64,000 nucleotides of DNA from Pseudomonas argentinensis (GTDB lineage: Bacteria > Pseudomonadota > Gammaproteobacteria > Pseudomonadales > Pseudomonadaceae): assembly GCF_001839655.2 (NCBI RefSeq), contig NZ_CP056087.1, forward strand, positions 4,960,001-5,024,000, read 5' to 3'. Positions 20,107 to 26,936 of the stretch are shown piece by piece; the stretch's first letter is position 1, and the number at the start of each line of letters is the position of its first letter. The position numbers were made by a program, and so were the translations under genes. Under the pieces are notes generated by a model. It saw only the letters and a program-made list of their open reading frames with translations. It was not told the DNA's origin and searched no databases.

Positions 20107-20699
20107 GGGCGCACGCCTCCGGTCTGCTTGAGGAAGTTGGCAAACAGTTCGTGGCCTTGCTCGGTCAGGATCGATTCGGGATGGAACTGCACGCCCTCGA
20201 CGTTCAGGGTCTTGTGGCGCAGGCCCATGATCTCGTCGACGGTGCCGTCCTCGTGCTGCGTCCAGGCGGTTACCTCGAGGCAGTCGGGCAGGGTCTCGCG
20301 CTTGACCACCAACGAGTGGTAGCGGGTCACGGTCACCGGCATCGCCAGGCCGGCGAACACGCCCTTGTTCTCGTGAAATACCGGGCTGGTCTTGCCATGC
20401 ATCACCTGGCGTGCGCGTACCACGTCGCCGCCATAGGCCTGGCCGATGCTCTGGTGGCCCAGGCAGACGCCGAGGATCGGCAGCTTGCCGGCGAAATGCA
20501 GGATGGCCTCGATGGACACGCCCGCTTCGGTTGGCGTGCAGGGGCCGGGGGAGACGACGATGCGCTCGGGCCCCAAGGTCTCGATCTCGGCGATGGTCAG
20601 CTCGTCATTGCGGATGACGTGGACATCGGCACCCAGTTCGCCCAGGTACTGCACCACGTTGTAGGTAAAGGAATCGTAGTTGTCGATCATCAGCAGCAT
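20103..20699 (-). CDS. trpG: Anthranilate synthase component II (glutamine amidotransferase)
   Basis: 198 residues. A class I glutamine amidotransferase that supplies ammonia to TrpE and commonly doubles as PabA. Catalytic Cys79 sits in LGVCLGHQS and the His/Glu pair in VQFHPES near 170. It is the first gene of trpGDC and is separated from its partner trpE by about 12.7 kb, as in other pseudomonads. A tryptophan-rich leader peptide precedes it at 20850-20894, so attenuation is likely. Confidence 0.96.
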   Translation of the reverse strand: MLLMIDNYDSFTYNVVQYLGELGADVHVIRNDELTIAEIETLGPERIVVSPGPCTPTEAGVSIEAILHFAGKLPILGVCLGHQSIGQAYGGDVVRARQVMHGKTSPVFHENKGVFAGLAMPVTVTRYHSLVVKRETLPDCLEVTAWTQHEDGTVDEIMGLRHKTLNVEGVQFHPESILTEQGHELFANFLKQTGGVRP

Positions 20700-20849
20700 G
20701 TTGGATTTAACCCTTTGATGGACTGCTCTTGAGCCAGTCGCCCCGGTTTCGATATCCCCTCCTGTCTTCCAGGCTTCTACGGCTGGGAGAATGTCTGTTG
20801 AGGGTTCGAGCAGGGCAGAGAGAATCGTCCGGCTGGGCCGGAGAAAAGA

Positions 20850-20894
20850 TCAGGCGCGCCAACGCCAACGGGCGTGGGCTTTGATGAGGCGCAT
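20850..20894 (-). promoter_or_regulatory. trp leader peptide of trpGDC (attenuator)
   Basis: A 14-codon ORF, MRLIKAHARWRWRA then TGA, 150 bases before trpG. The Trp-Arg-Trp motif places two Trp codons just before the stop. It is nearly the same as the leader before trpE (34967-35011). Attenuation of trpE and trpGDC in P. putida is established knowledge; the assignment here is by sequence. The ribosome site is weak. An upstream in-frame GTG at 20918 would lengthen the peptide. CCGGC-CCA-GCCGG (about 20829-20841) is a candidate leader hairpin. Confidence 0.8.
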
Positions 20895-21391
20895 CAGAAG
20901 GGTGCTGCTGGCGTTCACGAAGGAGGTCTCGCGTTTATCTTGCAGCACAGTAGCCCAGCAGAGCCTTGGCGTGCAACTGGCACAGCGCTCTGGACAGACA
21001 AGAGATCAGCGCTTTACGTCAGCTGAACCACACGCCGTTATTGGCCGACCTCGCTACCTCCTGGCAGACGCTCGGGGGCTTGCCGGTGCTGTCCAGGCGC
21101 AGCCGCGGACAACGCAGCTGCTGCTCGACCTGCTGGAGCACAGCGTGTAGAGCGCCATCCCCTACACCTGCCGCTTGCCGTGGTGATCGAGTAGAACGAT
21201 CCGCACGCCCTGAGCGGGTCAGGCGCTGGCAACGTCAATGAGCCGCAGAGCGGGCCGGTGCCGGACGGACTCAATACACATAACGTCTCATCATGTCGCG
21301 GCCGCTCATGCCCTGCTCGAAAGGCGAGGCCAAGATTAAGTGGAGCCTTCGCAAAGGCTCCTAGACCTATAACATTTAGCGTTGAGGCGAA
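20895..21391. other. Non-coding or degenerate stretch
   Basis: No ORF here has recognisable protein character, codon periodicity or a ribosome site. A minus-strand tail reading MSGRDMMRRYVY and stop (about 21275-21313) looks like a gene end but has no body. The segment is probably decayed remains of the pyocin-type cluster found at this locus in P. aeruginosa. Confidence 0.5.
21342..21361. terminator. Hairpin downstream of the immunity pseudogene
   Basis: GGAGCCTT-CGCA-AAGGCTCC is an 8-bp perfect stem located 31 bases after the immunity pseudogene on its strand. T-tract is poor. Confidence 0.5.
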
Positions 21392-21644
21392 CTACTCGCT
21401 CTTGAACAACGGTTTGCCATTGGCAGCTCGCCACTCCTTGATCTCCTGCAAAACACCCTCAGGTGTATCAGGGCGGGTAGCAGGAGGATAAAACAAAAGA
21501 TCTGTGCCGCTAGGATGATCAGCGATCGCTACGAACTTGCGAATCGCCTCATCACTCTCAGCTTCACTTTTGAAATCAGCGCCACAGCTCTTTCAGGTAC
21601 GCGAGAAACGCAGCTTCGGTGAACTCTTCAAGTTTACTGGGCAA
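21392..21644 (-). pseudogene. Frameshifted colicin/pyocin DNase immunity protein (Im2/Im9 type)
   Basis: Starting with TTG at 21644 (GGGGAGG 6 bases upstream), frame one reads LPSKLEEFTEAAFLAYLKEL and stops shortly after at TGA. A one-base shift continues as GADFKSEAESDEAIRKF, then ADHPSGTDLLFYP, and ends EWRAANGKPLFKSE and TAG. Joined, the product is about 84 residues, the Im9 length, with the hallmark specificity helix and the conserved HPSGTDL-FYP motif of helix III. The frameshift lies near 21582-21588. The cognate toxin is not recognisable upstream. It may be a real pseudogene or a sequencing error. Confidence 0.82.
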
Positions 21645-21783
21645 GATAAGCCTCCCCTGGTTCGCCTGTATTTCAATTTAGTGCCTGGGTACCAGTGCTG
21701 CGCAACCGGTTCGATTGATGCGCTGGCCGCGTGAATAGCCGGAGAGCGGCTGACTCTCTGGCGTCGCGAATCCGTTGGCGAGG

Positions 21784-22323
21784 TCATGCCGCCACCTGCC
21801 CGCCGCAGGCGATGAACATGGCGAGCAGGTCATCCTGATCACGTGCCTGGGCTGCCAGTTCCTGACGGTAGATGCGCAGCAGTGCGCCAAGATCGTGCTC
21901 GCGCTGGCCATAGCCGGCGCCCGGCAAGCTGGCCCAGATGGGCGCTGCCGCCCTGATCGCTTCGGCCACCTGGCCGGCCTGAATGGGCGCGAGTGCGCCG
22001 CATTCTTCGAGCAGCTTCACGGCGGCCAGGTCCTGGGCCTCTGGCGTGAAGCGACCGCGAAAGTCATAGAGCTCTACGATGGCATCCCAGGTGCGGGCCA
22101 GGAACTGGTAGCGGCCAGCCGCCGTGGATTGAATGTCGTAGCGCGGCAGTTCGATGAGCTGACGCGGATGGGCGCTGTAGTCGTCGAACAGGCTGCCTCC
22201 CACCAGCACGTTGTAGCCGTCGTCGCTGTTGACGACGGTCGAGGTGCCTTCGCTCCAGGCGAGCATGTCGAGAAAGGCGAGTACGTTGTGGCCACCCGCC
22301 TGGGTGGCAGTAAGTCGGGCCAT
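21784..22323 (-). CDS. Phage-type endolysin (lambda R-like lytic transglycosylase, GH104)
   Basis: 179 residues aligning over its length with lambda endolysin R: FLDMLAWSEGT (catalytic Glu25), NVLVGGSLFDDYSAHPRQLIEL, STAAGRYQFLARTWDA and the near-identical IWASLPGAGYGQ. It cleaves the glycan backbone of murein after holin opens the inner membrane. No signal peptide, so holin-dependent release is expected. ATG at 22323 has GGAG 7 bases upstream. An intrinsic terminator separates it from the GH5 gene upstream. No spanin gene follows. Confidence 0.92.
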   Translation of the reverse strand: MARLTATQAGGHNVLAFLDMLAWSEGTSTVVNSDDGYNVLVGGSLFDDYSAHPRQLIELPRYDIQSTAAGRYQFLARTWDAIVELYDFRGRFTPEAQDLAAVKLLEECGALAPIQAGQVAEAIRAAAPIWASLPGAGYGQREHDLGALLRIYRQELAAQARDQDDLLAMFIACGGQVAA

Positions 22324-22341
22324 GGGAATTCTCCAATGCTA

Positions 22342-22374
22342 TAAAAAAGGAATGACCCGCCGAAGCGGGTCATT
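22342..22374 (-). terminator. Intrinsic terminator between the GH5 gene and the endolysin gene
   Basis: On the minus strand AATGACCCGC, a TTCG tetraloop and GCGGGTCATT are followed by CCTTTTTTAT. It is a strong textbook terminator just after the GH5 stop (22383). Confidence 0.92.
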
Positions 22375-22382
22375 GGGGTGGC

Positions 22383-23519
22383 TCAGCGGGGCCCATAGGC
22401 CGTGGTGGTGTTGCCGATGCGGGCCATCAGCGAGCGTGTATTGGGTTTCAGGGTGCCGTCGTCGCGGTCCATGCCGTTGGGGTTGTCGTCGTCATCGCCA
22501 GGGCCGGCGAGCCACTGGAAACGCAGGATGTGGTTGGCATCGAAGTACTTGTGCAGCTCGGCGAAGTAGGTGCGCATGCCCGCCACGTGATCCGGCCCGC
22601 CGAACTCACCGGCGATGCCACGCTTGCCATTGGCCTTGAGCCAGTCGATGAAGGGATACCAGTCGGCCACCCGGTCGCGGTAGGTGATCGAGTCGGCGGC
22701 CTGGTTCCACTTGCCGCCGCCCTGCCCGTTCTTGTCCGGGTATTGGTGCGCCTCGTAGAGCAGTCGGCCTCCAGGGTCCTGGAGATTCTTGAGAGCGTCG
22801 GAGCGCCGCGGCCAGTCCAGTGCCGAGGCGAAGGCATTGCCGGCCACGGTGATGAAGTGCCGCGGGTCGACCTCGCGCACCGCGGTGATCAACTGCTGCA
22901 CGTTGTTGGTCCACAGGCTTTCGACGTTGACGCCACCGTCGGGCACGCTGCCCATGTTGTGCGGCTCGTTCATCAGGCCGTAGCCGAACAGCCCGGGCTC
23001 GTCGCGCAGTTCACGGGCGATGGCCGCCCAGATGCGCGCCAGCAGCGGGTAGTTGACCGGGCAGTCGGGCGCGCCGATGGCCGTCCACAGGGCGAAGCCG
23101 CCGTTCCATGCCTGCACCACGCGGCCGCTCACCGGTCCGTTGGCGCGCACGTACCAGCGGCAATAGTTGTGCATGTCGAGCAGCGAGAAGCCACCCCAGC
23201 TATGGATATGTCGGATGGCACGGCGAATCTCCTCCACGTAGCTCTGCCGCAGCGTGAAGCCGCCGGCGCCATCGAGAATGGCGATGCGCTCACCGGCGAA
23301 CGGCAAGCGCACGGCAAAGGGCTTGCCGCCCAGGCCACCGGCATAGGACTTGATGTAGTCCGGCTGGTGACCGCGCGGCGCGACGGTCACGTAGTGGGTG
23401 TCCAAGCGCGCGGTGGCGATGACGTCGACATAGGGGTTGTTGCCCAGGCCCGCGGCGTTGAAGCCGATCAGCGGGAATTGGCCGGCAGCGGCCATTTGGT
23501 CAAAGGTCTTGATAGCCAT
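22383..23519 (-). CDS. Glycoside hydrolase family 5 (cellulase-like), no signal peptide
   Basis: 378 residues. GH5 hallmarks: DMHNYCRWYV, the acid/base Glu185 in GLMNEPHNMG, YEAHQYPD and the nucleophile Glu305 in GIAGEFGG. Expected activity is endo-beta-1,4-glucanase or a related beta-glycanase; the substrate is inferred only. The N-terminus MAIKTFDQMAAAGQFPLIGF has no export signal, unusual for a secreted cellulase. ATG at 23519 has GGAGG 7 bases upstream. It lies between holin and endolysin and is bracketed by terminators, so release by lysis is plausible. A depolymerase role associated with a lost tailocin is the alternative. Confidence 0.85.
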   Translation of the reverse strand: MAIKTFDQMAAAGQFPLIGFNAAGLGNNPYVDVIATARLDTHYVTVAPRGHQPDYIKSYAGGLGGKPFAVRLPFAGERIAILDGAGGFTLRQSYVEEIRRAIRHIHSWGGFSLLDMHNYCRWYVRANGPVSGRVVQAWNGGFALWTAIGAPDCPVNYPLLARIWAAIARELRDEPGLFGYGLMNEPHNMGSVPDGGVNVESLWTNNVQQLITAVREVDPRHFITVAGNAFASALDWPRRSDALKNLQDPGGRLLYEAHQYPDKNGQGGGKWNQAADSITYRDRVADWYPFIDWLKANGKRGIAGEFGGPDHVAGMRTYFAELHKYFDANHILRFQWLAGPGDDDDNPNGMDRDDGTLKPNTRSLMARIGNTTTAYGPR

Positions 23520-23538
23520 GGTGTTTCCTCCAGACATG

Positions 23539-23561
23539 AAAAAGCCCGCACGGTGGCGGGC
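23539..23561 (-). terminator. Intrinsic terminator between the holin gene and the GH5 gene
   Basis: On the minus strand GCCCGC-CACCGT-GCGGGC is followed by TTTTTC. It precedes the GH5 ribosome site by about 12 bases. Confidence 0.85.
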
Positions 23562-23642
23562 CAGGGTGAGTACGGCGGCACGGAATGCGCCGCTGTACGG
23601 GTTCAGGTAGCGGTTGTTGCCAGTTGCAGCCCGGCGGCCGAG

Positions 23643-24002
23643 TCAGGCGTCTCGGTCGCCTGGCGGCTTGTCGTGCATGCTGCCGCCACGGCGCCGAATG
23701 GCGGCCAGCATCAGCGTCACCACCAACCCGGCGCCGGCGAAGCCGGCAGGCCCCGGATAGGCGAAGGGGTGGATGCCGTGCAGCTGGAAGTCGGTGATGG
23801 CCGGGGCACAGAGGTACCCCATCACCGCCGACGTCAGGAAAAACGCCAGTCGATTCCACATGGGCAGATTCTGGATAGTGGTGAAGTACACCAGGGCCCC
23901 GCACAAGGCACCGACAGCTGCCTCGCCATTGATTGGAGCGATCAGCGCGGCGAGATGCTCGCCGAGCACGCCGAACAGCACGGCGCCGCTGTATTCAGTC
24001 AT
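23643..24002 (-). CDS. Putative holin
   Basis: 119 residues starting MTEYSGAVLFGVLGEHLAAL. Three hydrophobic segments are visible: about 5-45 (with a Gly/Ala-rich GAAVGALCGALVYF-like stretch), 55-75 (LAFFLTSAVMGYLCAP) and 90-112 (GFAGAGLVVTLMLAAI). A short charged tail follows (RRRGGSMHDKPPGDRDA). Size, topology and position before an endolysin match putative holins of pseudomonad tailocin loci. The start at 24002 has GGAG about 10 bases upstream. Confidence 0.78.
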   Translation of the reverse strand: MTEYSGAVLFGVLGEHLAALIAPINGEAAVGALCGALVYFTTIQNLPMWNRLAFFLTSAVMGYLCAPAITDFQLHGIHPFAYPGPAGFAGAGLVVTLMLAAIRRRGGSMHDKPPGDRDA

Positions 24003-24067
24003 TGTTATCGTACTCCCCGAGGCCGACGGCCCCGACGATATTGAGGTTATGCCGCCCCCTGAAACGA

Positions 24068-24093
24068 CAGAGCCCCGCACGGGCGGGGCTCTG
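24068..24093. terminator. Hairpin upstream of the holin gene
   Basis: CAGAGCCCCGC-ACGG-GCGGGGCTCTG, an 11-bp perfect stem about 66 bases before the holin start, on a transcript reading leftwards. It is followed on that strand by TCGTTTC. The rest of the 408-base gap (24003-24410) has another hairpin (24307-24326) but no gene. Confidence 0.75.
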
Positions 24094-24402
24094 CCAAAGG
24101 AAGGTCGGGTGTTGCAGCGCGCCATCGGGCGCAACGGGTAGCAATGGATGAGTCAGGAGGCGGGCTGACTGCTTGCCCACCTCTGTGACGGTGATCAATG
24201 TATACCCCCCGATTCTCGGGCTCTCAAGGGCACAGCGTGAATCAGCGCCGAGGCAATGGGAAATCAGCGGACATGCGACGAACTCAGGCTGCCTGCCCCA
24301 GGTAATGGGCGCGCGCAAAGGCGCCCCGTGCCTGACACGAGAGTGCAGTTTTCAACAGAGGATGCAGGCCGAACCGCGAGAACCGCTGCCGGCAGAAATG
24401 AA

Positions 24403-24425
24403 AAGCGCGCTCAGGCGGCGCGCTT
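24403..24425 (-). terminator. Terminator overlapping the end of the Q-like gene
   Basis: On the minus strand AAGCGCGC, a 7-base loop and GCGCGCTT are followed by TTC. The stem spans the last codons and the stop of the gene at 24411. Confidence 0.7.
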
Positions 24426-24767
24426 CAGAAGCTGTGATTCGATGGCCTTATGGGCCTGACCCAGCCGTCGATAGAACTGCGCACGGCTGCACCCGCAGGC
24501 AGCCCATTTCTCACTCTGTGGCCGGTCGCTGCAGTACTGCTCGATGACCACCTGGCGCCGCTCGGGCGGGAGGTGCTTGCGGACGATCCAGTCGATCTCG
24601 GTAGCCCTGTCGACCAGCACGCGGCTGCCTCGGGCAGCGCGATTCAGCACACCTTGTGATGCCATCAGTGAGGCGATCACGCTGCTGCCCATGTTGGATG
24701 CGCAATCCGCTTCGCTTGCCTGCGCCTCGGCCCAACGCTGCAGTGCCTCGTCTATATAGGGAATCAT
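24411..24767 (-). CDS. Small HTH protein, putative phage Q-like antiterminator
   Basis: 118 residues. The C-terminal half has a sigma-region-4-like helix-turn-helix: LPPERRQVVIEQYC, SEKWAACGCSRAQFYRRLGQAHKAIES. This layout is typical of phage antitermination Q or RinA/ArpU-type late regulators. I recognise the architecture but not a specific ortholog. ATG at 24767 has GGAGG 7 bases upstream. It is divergent from the PrtR-like repressor across a palindromic operator and is followed by holin, GH5 and endolysin genes, each behind a terminator. That context is where an antiterminator would act. Confidence 0.6.
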   Translation of the reverse strand: MIPYIDEALQRWAEAQASEADCASNMGSSVIASLMASQGVLNRAARGSRVLVDRATEIDWIVRKHLPPERRQVVIEQYCSDRPQSEKWAACGCSRAQFYRRLGQAHKAIESQLLKRAA

Positions 24768-24879
24768 TCTGCTTTCCTCCCGCCATCTCTGATGGCCCCG
24801 ATACCAATTCGACCCGGCAGGCGAAGGCCCGACCCTGGGTCGCGCCAGGCACCTTACCGGTCATCGTTATCTCAAAGAT

Positions 24880-24896
24880 AAACACGAAACGTGTTT
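24880..24896. promoter_or_regulatory. Operator palindrome for the PrtR-like repressor
   Basis: AAACACG-AAA-CGTGTTT is a perfect 7-bp inverted repeat in the 187-base gap between the divergent Q-like gene and prtR. A shorter related dyad, TCAC-AAC-GTGA, lies at 24928-24938 near the prtR start. TATAAAT (24919-24925) is a likely -10 for prtR. This is the layout expected for a cI-type autoregulated switch; binding is inferred. Confidence 0.7.
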
Positions 24897-24954
24897 TATT
24901 CAAGGCGGAAATTGCGCTATAAATATTTCACAACGTGATTACTGGAGGAGCGTG

Positions 24955-25611
24955 ATGGAAACCCTGGGCCAACGCATCAAACACCTGCGCAAGAGCAAGG
25001 GCCTCAGCCAGCAGCAGCTGGCGGAAGCCTGCGGCTGGTCGTCCCAGTCACGTATCGGCAATTACGAAAGCGACCTGCGCGAACCGGGCTTGTCCGACCT
25101 GTTGGTGCTCGCCCCGGCACTGGGCGTCAGCCTCGCCGAGCTGGCCGGCACCGATGACCTGCCGGAAGCACCGCCAGCCGATACCCTGGCCGTCGGCCAC
25201 GCTCGCGGCGGTGCCGTGCCGGTGGTGGGGCATGCGCAACTGGGCACCCATGGGTATTTCGAGGAGATCGACTTTCCCGTCGGCCATGGCGACGGCTACC
25301 TGCGCATTCACAGCGACGACCCCAATGCCTACGGCTTGCGGGTAAACGGCGACAGCATGCACCCGCGGATCAAGAACGGCGAATACGTGCTGATCGAGCC
25401 GAACAAGCCGTTTCACGCCGGCGACGAGGTAATGGTTCGCACCCTCGACGGCCAGGCGATGATCAAGGAGTACATCTACCTGCGCGACGGCATGTACCGC
25501 TTCGACAGCGTCAACCAGAACCACCCGCCCATCCATATCCACCAGGACAACGTCACCAAGATTCACCTGGTGGGCGGCATCCTCAAATCGTCGCGTTTCA
25601 CCGAAGAATGA
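24955..25611 (+). CDS. prtR: PrtR-like cI-type repressor (HTH + S24 peptidase)
   Basis: 218 residues. N-terminal XRE helix-turn-helix (LGQRIKHLRKSKGLSQQQLAEACG, SQSRIGNYE) and C-terminal LexA/cI-type self-cleaving domain with Ser134 in GDSMHPRIKNGEYV and Lys171 in GQAMIKEY. The linker GHARGGAVPVVG should hold the cleavage site. Such proteins hold pyocin genes off until RecA-stimulated autocleavage after DNA damage. ATG at 24955 (GGAGG 6 bases upstream) is preferred to the adjacent GTG at 24952. It lies beside a PrtN homolog in the trpE-trpG interval, the position of prtR in P. aeruginosa. Confidence 0.85.
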   Translation: METLGQRIKHLRKSKGLSQQQLAEACGWSSQSRIGNYESDLREPGLSDLLVLAPALGVSLAELAGTDDLPEAPPADTLAVGHARGGAVPVVGHAQLGTHGYFEEIDFPVGHGDGYLRIHSDDPNAYGLRVNGDSMHPRIKNGEYVLIEPNKPFHAGDEVMVRTLDGQAMIKEYIYLRDGMYRFDSVNQNHPPIHIHQDNVTKIHLVGGILKSSRFTEE

Positions 25612-25665
25612 TGACGTACCGAATGATCCCTGACAGCGAGACCTGACCCCATACCGAGCGCAATC

Positions 25666-26007
25666 ATGAACACTCAGCCTGAGCCGCACCTGCCGCTCCC
25701 GACGCTGGAGCTCCTATTCCGCACCCATGGCGACGTGCTGGTGCCCATCGACCGGGTGCGCACCGTGTATTTCCGTCACCTGAGCCCGGACAACTTCATC
25801 CGCGCCATCGCCTGCGGGCGCCTGAACCTGCCGATCACCACCCTGGACAGCAGTGCCAAGGCACCCAAGTTCATAGAACTGCATCACCTGGCGGCCTATA
25901 TCGACAGTTGCGCCAGTGCCGCCAACCCCAGTGGCGAAGGCGCCCTGTGTGCCGAAACCCAGGGCGGTTATTCGCTGGAAAGAACTCAGGAACCGCGCCG
26001 CGCGTAG
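25666..26007 (+). CDS. prtN: PrtN-like pyocin activator
   Basis: 113 residues. Matches the PrtN family over residues 8-85: TLELLFRTHGDVLVPIDRV, VYFRHLSPDNFIRAIACG, LNLPITTLDSS and FIELHHLAAYID. In P. aeruginosa PrtN turns on pyocin and lysis genes and is itself repressed by PrtR; here it lies 54 bases downstream of prtR on the same strand, so the order differs from the divergent P. aeruginosa pair as I recall it. It overlaps the convergent GntR gene by 22 bases. Target P-boxes were not identified with confidence. Confidence 0.8.
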   Translation: MNTQPEPHLPLPTLELLFRTHGDVLVPIDRVRTVYFRHLSPDNFIRAIACGRLNLPITTLDSSAKAPKFIELHHLAAYIDSCASAANPSGEGALCAETQGGYSLERTQEPRRA

Positions 26008-26651
26008 GCCGCCAGGATGGTGCGCTCCGACTGCACCAGGTAGGCATCCAGCGCCTTGGCGGCGTCGTGCGGGCGGCCGGCTTCGAGGTGTTCGAGAATC
26101 GAGGCATTCATGTCGATGTAGGGCGCATGCAGGAATTCGGCGTCGTTGAGCAGGCCGAACACCAGGCGCAGCTCGGCGGACAGATGCCGATAGAAGGTAT
26201 TCAGCCGCTGGCTGTCGGCCAATTCGACGATGGCGGCGTGAAAGGCCATGTTGGCCGTACCCACCGCGCCCCAGTCCGCCACCTGGGCGCTGCGCTGCGC
26301 CGCCTTGACCGCCTCGCCCATGCGCTTGACCCCAGGGTGCTTGGGATAGGCCTGGGCCAGTGCCTGGCACTCGACGAAGCGCCGTGCCCGGTAGATCTCG
26401 ATGATCGAGGCCATGTCGGGCACCGACACGAATACGCCGCGGTTGGGTTCGTGCTTGAGCAACCCCTCCTGGGTCAGCACCCGAAAGGCTTCGCGCAGGG
26501 TATTGCGCGAGATATTCAGGCTTTCGCTGAGCGCCGCCTCGGACAGCCGCTGCCCCGGCACCAGCTCGCCTTCGACCAGCTTGCGGCGGATTTCCGCGGT
26601 CACGGTTTCGCCGAGCGTGCGCGGGTTGTCAGATACGTCGTTGTTCATCAT
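25986..26651 (-). CDS. GntR-family (FadR/FCD subfamily) regulator
   Basis: About 221 residues. N-terminal winged HTH (TVTAEIRRKLVEGELVPGQRLSEAALSESLNISRNTLREAFRVL) and helical FCD effector domain with candidate metal ligands (FHAAIVELADS, YRHLSAELR, NASILEHLEAG). It is divergent from the transporter-pxp operon and very likely controls it through the ATTGTTGAACAAT palindrome. Start is one of two adjacent ATGs (26651 or 26648). The ligand may be 5-oxoproline or a related compound, by context only. B. subtilis uses an unrelated IclR-type KipR at the equivalent place. Confidence 0.88.
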   Translation of the reverse strand: MMNNDVSDNPRTLGETVTAEIRRKLVEGELVPGQRLSEAALSESLNISRNTLREAFRVLTQEGLLKHEPNRGVFVSVPDMASIIEIYRARRFVECQALAQAYPKHPGVKRMGEAVKAAQRSAQVADWGAVGTANMAFHAAIVELADSQRLNTFYRHLSAELRLVFGLLNDAEFLHAPYIDMNASILEHLEAGRPHDAAKALDAYLVQSERTILAAYARRGS

Positions 26652-26827
26652 CGATCCATCAGGCCTGGCCAGACTCCATGCCATCGAAATGGAGCCAAAG
26701 GGACTCGATGGTCTCCGAGCGACGCGCTCCAGGCAAGTGGGCAGGTTGTCACCGCGCGCACCATGGTGAATCACCACTGGGTATCGCAGTAACAAAACAG
26801 TGCAAATAGATCATCAATTCAAAATAC

Positions 26828-26855
26828 ATTGTTGAACAATAAAACCGTCTAGAAT
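26828..26855 (+). promoter_or_regulatory. GntR operator overlapping the pxp-operon promoter
   Basis: ATTGTTGAACAAT (26828-26840) is a perfect palindrome of the ATTGT-N3-ACAAT type bound by many FCD-type GntR regulators. TAGAAT at 26850-26855 is a plausible -10, which would place the operator over the -35 and predict repression. Confidence 0.65.
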
Positions 26856-26936
26856 CAACAGATCCCGCCTCTTCGTTGCACGTGGCATGTTGCTTGCCTT
26901 ACCCCCTGCACCGTTACCCCGTCCCAGGAGTGTTCC

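Noticed and set aside
21700..21725. tRNA-like GGTTCGATT loop sequence
   Set aside because: Only a T-loop-like string; no matching acceptor or anticodon arms could be drawn around it.
21645..21783. C-terminal end of a DNase bacteriocin upstream of the immunity pseudogene
   Set aside because: A toxin is expected here, but no frame shows the HNH signature; a short ALVPRH ending is too weak.
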